Under the pieces are notes generated by a model. It saw only the letters and a program-made list of their open reading frames with translations, was not told where the DNA came from and made no database searches. From assembly GCA_947499555.1 (NCBI GenBank), contig CANMOU010000004.1:1-64000 (forward strand): 64,000 nucleotides of DNA, in the 5' to 3' direction. Shown in pieces: positions 61,399-64,000 of this stretch. The stretch's first letter is position 1. The number at the start of each line of letters is the position of its first letter. Origin of the DNA: an uncultured Roseovarius sp. (GTDB lineage Bacteria > Pseudomonadota > Alphaproteobacteria > Rhodobacterales > Rhodobacteraceae). The translations under genes were made by a program, and so were the position numbers.

Positions 61399-62118
61399 TT
61401 GTTTAAGGACACCACGCCGATTTTCGAATTTCGAGGGCCATTTGGCGTGCCCGTTCAGGTGGGCGGCTCGCTATTGCTGCTGGTGCTGTTCTACTTCTAT
61501 TCCGGCGGCGGCGATCCGGCCTGGACACTGACCTTCATCGCCATGCTCATCATCTCGATTTTCCTGCATGAAATGGGCCACGCCTGGGCCTGTCTGATCC
61601 AGGGCGTCCCGGTCCGCCGCATCATGATCTATGGCGGTGGAGGCTTTTGCGAACGCGCCCGCTCGGCCAGCGCCTATCAGCAGGAATTCATCGTCGCCAT
61701 GGGCCCGATCGTGAACCTTGTGCTCTGGGCCGTGTTTTCAATCCTGTCCAACGCGCTCTGGGATGATCTCTTCAACCAGGCGCAGGCCTCGGGGCTGGAA
61801 AATCCCGAAATTCTGTTTAACAGCACTCAGGCCACCGCTGCACAACTCCTTGGTTTCTTTGCCTATATCAACGGGTTTCTCGCCATTTTCAACTTGCTGC
61901 CCGTGCAGCCCCTTGATGGTGGCAAGCTTCTGCATCTGGGTCTTCTGCGCGTCTTGCGCCAGGATATCGCGATGGTTGTGACAGGTGCGATTGGGCTTGT
62001 GATCTCGATCCTCTGGATCCCGGGCATGCTGCTGGCCTATGGCTTTGGCTGGTGGATTTTGTTCTTCATCCCGTCTATTCCCTTGCACTGGTCGATGATG
62101 AAAAAACGCCTGGCCTGA
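61399..62118 (+). CDS. Site-2 protease-like M50 membrane protein
   Basis: A 239-residue polytopic membrane metallopeptidase. The zinc-binding HEMGH is at residues 57-61 (FLHEMGHAW), and the third ligand motif NLLPVQPLDGGK is in a later helix, as in S2P-like proteins without PDZ or CBS domains. It begins with TTG at 61399, with AAGGA 9 bp upstream; no better start is seen. Such proteases cleave within membranes; the substrate is unknown. It is coupled to the LMW-PTP gene by a one-base overlap (TGATG). Confidence 0.85.
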   Translation: MFKDTTPIFEFRGPFGVPVQVGGSLLLLVLFYFYSGGGDPAWTLTFIAMLIISIFLHEMGHAWACLIQGVPVRRIMIYGGGGFCERARSASAYQQEFIVAMGPIVNLVLWAVFSILSNALWDDLFNQAQASGLENPEILFNSTQATAAQLLGFFAYINGFLAIFNLLPVQPLDGGKLLHLGLLRVLRQDIAMVVTGAIGLVISILWIPGMLLAYGFGWWILFFIPSIPLHWSMMKKRLA

Positions 62119-62561
62119 TGCGTCTGCTTTTTGTCTGTTTGGGAAATATCTGCCGCTCTCCGGCGGCTGAGGTCGTTGCGCGCAAACTGCTGCCCGAGTG
62201 CGACATTGACAGCGCCGGCACCGGCCATTGGCATGTGGGCGAGGTTCCGTACGAACCGATGCAAAACGCGGCGCGTGCAAGAGGCTATGACATGTCAGGC
62301 CTGCGTGCCCGGCAGGTCGTTCCGAAAGACTTTGACCGGTTTGATCTGATCATCGCGATGGATACCCGGAACCTAGAAGATATCGCGGCCCTGCGCCCAA
62401 AGGGCAATGCGACACCTGTGAAGCTCTTCACGGATTACGCCCCCGAAACCGGGCGTGATCACATCCCCGATCCCTATTACACACGGGATTTCGATGGGGC
62501 TTTGACGCTTATTGAAAACGCCGCAAAGGGCCTCGCCCAGACAATAGGCCAGCAACGCTAG
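62118..62561 (+). CDS. Low-molecular-weight protein-tyrosine phosphatase
   Basis: A 147-residue LMW-PTP. The P-loop VCLGNICRSP contains catalytic Cys7 and Arg13, and the general-acid Asp is in IPDPYYT. Members also include arsenate reductases, but the tyrosine-phosphatase residues are complete. Translation couples to the preceding M50 protease gene (TGA/ATG overlap), which suggests a shared regulatory role. Confidence 0.93.
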   Translation: MRLLFVCLGNICRSPAAEVVARKLLPECDIDSAGTGHWHVGEVPYEPMQNAARARGYDMSGLRARQVVPKDFDRFDLIIAMDTRNLEDIAALRPKGNATPVKLFTDYAPETGRDHIPDPYYTRDFDGALTLIENAAKGLAQTIGQQR

Positions 62562-62700
62562 CCACGCATTTCTGTCTGCCAGCTGGCGCATGCAGAAACC
62601 GGCTTAAAAACCTCGTCGAAATCTGCTATCGCATCGCACAGTTCGGGCACCAGACCCGAAATGGTTTGACAGAGTAAGAGCAGTGCATGGGGTCTCAAAG

Positions 62701-63381
62701 ATGAAGCCGGTCGGCCTATTGGGTGGCATGGTTCCGCAGACCACGGTCGTGGTGATGCAACGGCTGTTGTCGATCACATCATCCCAAAGGCCTGCGGACC
62801 ACATTCCGCTTATCCTTCATCATCAGCCTCAGCTTCCGCCACAGGTCTCGTTGCAGGAGGGCGAAAGCAATCAGGAACCGATGCCCGCGCTGATGGGCAT
62901 GGCCCAGGATCTGGAACGTGCAGGCGCGCAGGCCTTGGCCATGCCAAATGTCGAGGCGCATCACTTTTCTCTCGCCGTCAGCCACGCCACAACCCTGCCC
63001 TTTCTCGATATGGTCGAACTTTCCGTGGCCCGGGTGCAATCGAAGGGTGCCGGTTCAGTGGGTCTTCTGGCCAGTCCCGCTTGCCGAGTGCATGACGTCT
63101 TTGACGCGGCACTTTCCGAAGCCTGTCTGACAACGCTCTGGCCAAAAGATGAAAAGGCGATGAGCGCCATGATCGCAGACGCGAATACCAACGCGCCGCC
63201 ATCAGACCTTGGGCAACGCCTTGCAATCCAGGCGCAAGAGCTTCTGGACCTTGGCGCCGACCACGTCCTGCTGGCCAATACCGAATTGTCGGCCTATGCA
63301 GCAGACCTGCCAGATGCCATCCCGTTCACAGACAGCCTTCAGTGTTTGTGTGAGGGAATTGTCGCCTTCGCGTCGGCCTGA
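62701..63381 (+). CDS. Aspartate/glutamate racemase homologue lacking both catalytic cysteines
   Basis: A 226-residue protein of the Asp/Glu/hydantoin racemase superfamily, starting MKPVGLLGGMVPQTTVVVM. In active enzymes the first catalytic Cys lies in a CNT(x)H motif, but here the segment reads AMPNVEAHH; the second, GCTE, reads ANTELSAY. Both cysteines are absent, so the usual racemisation cannot occur and the protein may be a binding protein or have another activity. I chose ATG 62701 (GGGG 8 bp upstream); GTG 62683 is an alternative. It stands apart from its neighbours, with 139 bp before it. Confidence 0.7.
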   Translation: MKPVGLLGGMVPQTTVVVMQRLLSITSSQRPADHIPLILHHQPQLPPQVSLQEGESNQEPMPALMGMAQDLERAGAQALAMPNVEAHHFSLAVSHATTLPFLDMVELSVARVQSKGAGSVGLLASPACRVHDVFDAALSEACLTTLWPKDEKAMSAMIADANTNAPPSDLGQRLAIQAQELLDLGADHVLLANTELSAYAADLPDAIPFTDSLQCLCEGIVAFASA

Positions 63382-63390
63382 ACCCGCTGG

Positions 63391-63714
63391 TCAGGAGCGC
63401 ACGCGCGACAGCTCGTTACGCAGCATCTCTGCCTCTTGGCGCGCCTCGCGCAATCCGTCCATTGTTGCAGAAAGTTCCGCCTCTGTCTGCGTCAGCTGGT
63501 TGGTCAACTCGGCCTCGCGCTGCTGCAGGTAGGTGATCGCCTGATCCCGGGTTTCCTCGGCATCGTGAAGCTCCTGCGACATGCGTTCAAGCTCTCCCAC
63601 ATCCGATTGCGACACACGGGTGAAGCGGTGCACCAGCCAATTGGCAAACCATCCCATACAAAACGCCACGAACAGAACAATCGCTGTGGCTATGATGAAT
63701 TCGGTCCTGTTCAT
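63391..63714 (-). CDS. Membrane-anchored coiled-coil protein
   Basis: A 107-residue protein with one N-terminal membrane helix (residues 7-27, IATAIVLFVAFCMGWFANWL) and a predicted coiled coil from about residue 38 to 105 (ELERMSQELHDAEETRDQ, with heptad spacing). Such proteins often scaffold envelope or division complexes. It overlaps the following OmpA-family gene by 4 bp, so the two are translated together. Confidence 0.75.
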   Translation of the reverse strand: MNRTEFIIATAIVLFVAFCMGWFANWLVHRFTRVSQSDVGELERMSQELHDAEETRDQAITYLQQREAELTNQLTQTEAELSATMDGLREARQEAEMLRNELSRVRS

Positions 63715-64000
63715 TCGGTTGCGCTTTCGGCCTCTGGTTCCACGTCTTCAGGCAGAGGCTCTGTCTCTGGCTCGGGGCTTACGTTTTGCGCCTCTTCTTC
63801 CATAGCTTCAAGTGTTGTTTGCTTTTCAACGATAGGTTCGGGCCGAATGATCCGAAACTCGATACGCCGGTTGGCTTCGCGGCCCTCTTCGGTATCATTC
63901 TCGGCAATCGGCTGGCTTTCCCCGTAGCCTTTGGCGGAAATTGATGCGGTCAGCACCTTGCGTGAGCGCAACTCGTTCAGGATGGTCTGCGCCCGCGCCT
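63711..64000 (-). CDS. OmpA-family protein, 3' end only
   Basis: The C-terminal part of an OmpA-like peptidoglycan-binding domain: ISAKGYGESQPIAENDTEEG followed by REANRRIEFRII, the conserved end of the domain, then an acidic Pro/Glu-rich tail of about 45 residues ending at 63711. The N-terminus lies outside the window to the right; the frame is open to the edge. With the coiled-coil gene that overlaps it this is probably a two-gene unit involved in envelope stability. Confidence 0.85.
   Translation of the reverse strand, partial: ARAQTILNELRSRKVLTASISAKGYGESQPIAENDTEEGREANRRIEFRIIRPEPIVEKQTTLEAMEEEAQNVSPEPETEPLPEDVEPEAESATE

Noticed and set aside
1-64000. CRISPR array, insertion sequence, prophage, rRNA or tRNA genes
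   Set aside because: No regularly spaced repeats, transposase motifs, phage structural genes or RNA gene signatures were found in any part of the window.

Overview
The window is chromosomal DNA from an alphaproteobacterium of the order Rhodobacterales (Roseobacter/Rhodobacter type). The main clues are the pckA / chvI-chvG / hprK-rapZ-EIIA-ptsH block, a short HPr kinase, methylsuccinyl-CoA dehydrogenase of the ethylmalonyl-CoA pathway, an alphaproteobacterial ParC and a BciA-type 8-vinyl reductase. BciA suggests a bacteriochlorophyll a producing (aerobic anoxygenic phototroph) lineage. I see no rRNA, tRNA, CRISPR array, intact insertion sequence or prophage.

Layout. 0-7 kb: 5' end of tuf, a lipoprotein, a cytochrome P450, a YHS protein, parC, an SH3 protein and an SDR. 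7-11 kb: twin-TM protein, cobalamin adenosyltransferase, etfBA and 3-hydroxybutyryl-CoA dehydrogenase. 11-18.4 kb: acyltransferase, regulatory PTS and ChvG/ChvI facing pckA. 18.4-25.4 kb: a dispersed repeat, two hypotheticals, a tandem glycine riboswitch before a DadA-type oxidoreductase, YtoQ, a methyltransferase, LysR and an unknown protein. 25-34 kb: pheT without pheS, TauE-type permease, mcd, TehA/SLAC1 carrier, FAH hydrolase, DUF1045 and a 47-residue membrane protein. 34.5-37.6 kb: TetR with a likely operator, META protein, recO, DUF1491, era. 37.6-48.2 kb: bciA, a methyltransferase-like protein, a tandem EamA pair, an ABC exporter, argE, thiolase and prpE. 48.4-56.4 kb: one long minus-strand operon rpoZ-spoT-DUF2062-pdxJ-two membrane proteins-acpS-lepB-rnc. 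56.7-64 kb: rpmB, a probable acquired island (TPR adenylate cyclase, ABM and GFA proteins) bounded by repeats, sirtuin, M50 protease, LMW phosphatase, a cysteine-less racemase homologue and the end of an OmpA-family gene.

How the genes fit together. Carbon handling dominates: ETF, Mcd, Hbd, thiolase, PrpE and the B12 adenosyltransferase serve acetyl-CoA/propionyl-CoA assimilation and PHB-type metabolism; PckA links this to gluconeogenesis beside a PTS/ChvGI sensor block. SpoT and omega sit at the head of a growth and housekeeping operon. Era, DUF1491 and RecO, usually directly downstream of rnc, lie about 11 kb away in the same orientation, and era has its own promoter-like sequence.

The best leads are: a 76-bp dispersed repeat built on 11-bp iterons, present twice in inverted orientation 42 kb apart; two identical 16-bp direct repeats 22 bp apart before pckA; the split rnc/era junction; a glycine riboswitch on a dadA-like gene; an unknown protein with a sequence resembling the EIQSDW motif of phage polyvalent proteins; and an orphan promoterless-looking terminator that may end a small RNA. 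I found no convincing complete new defence or mobile system.
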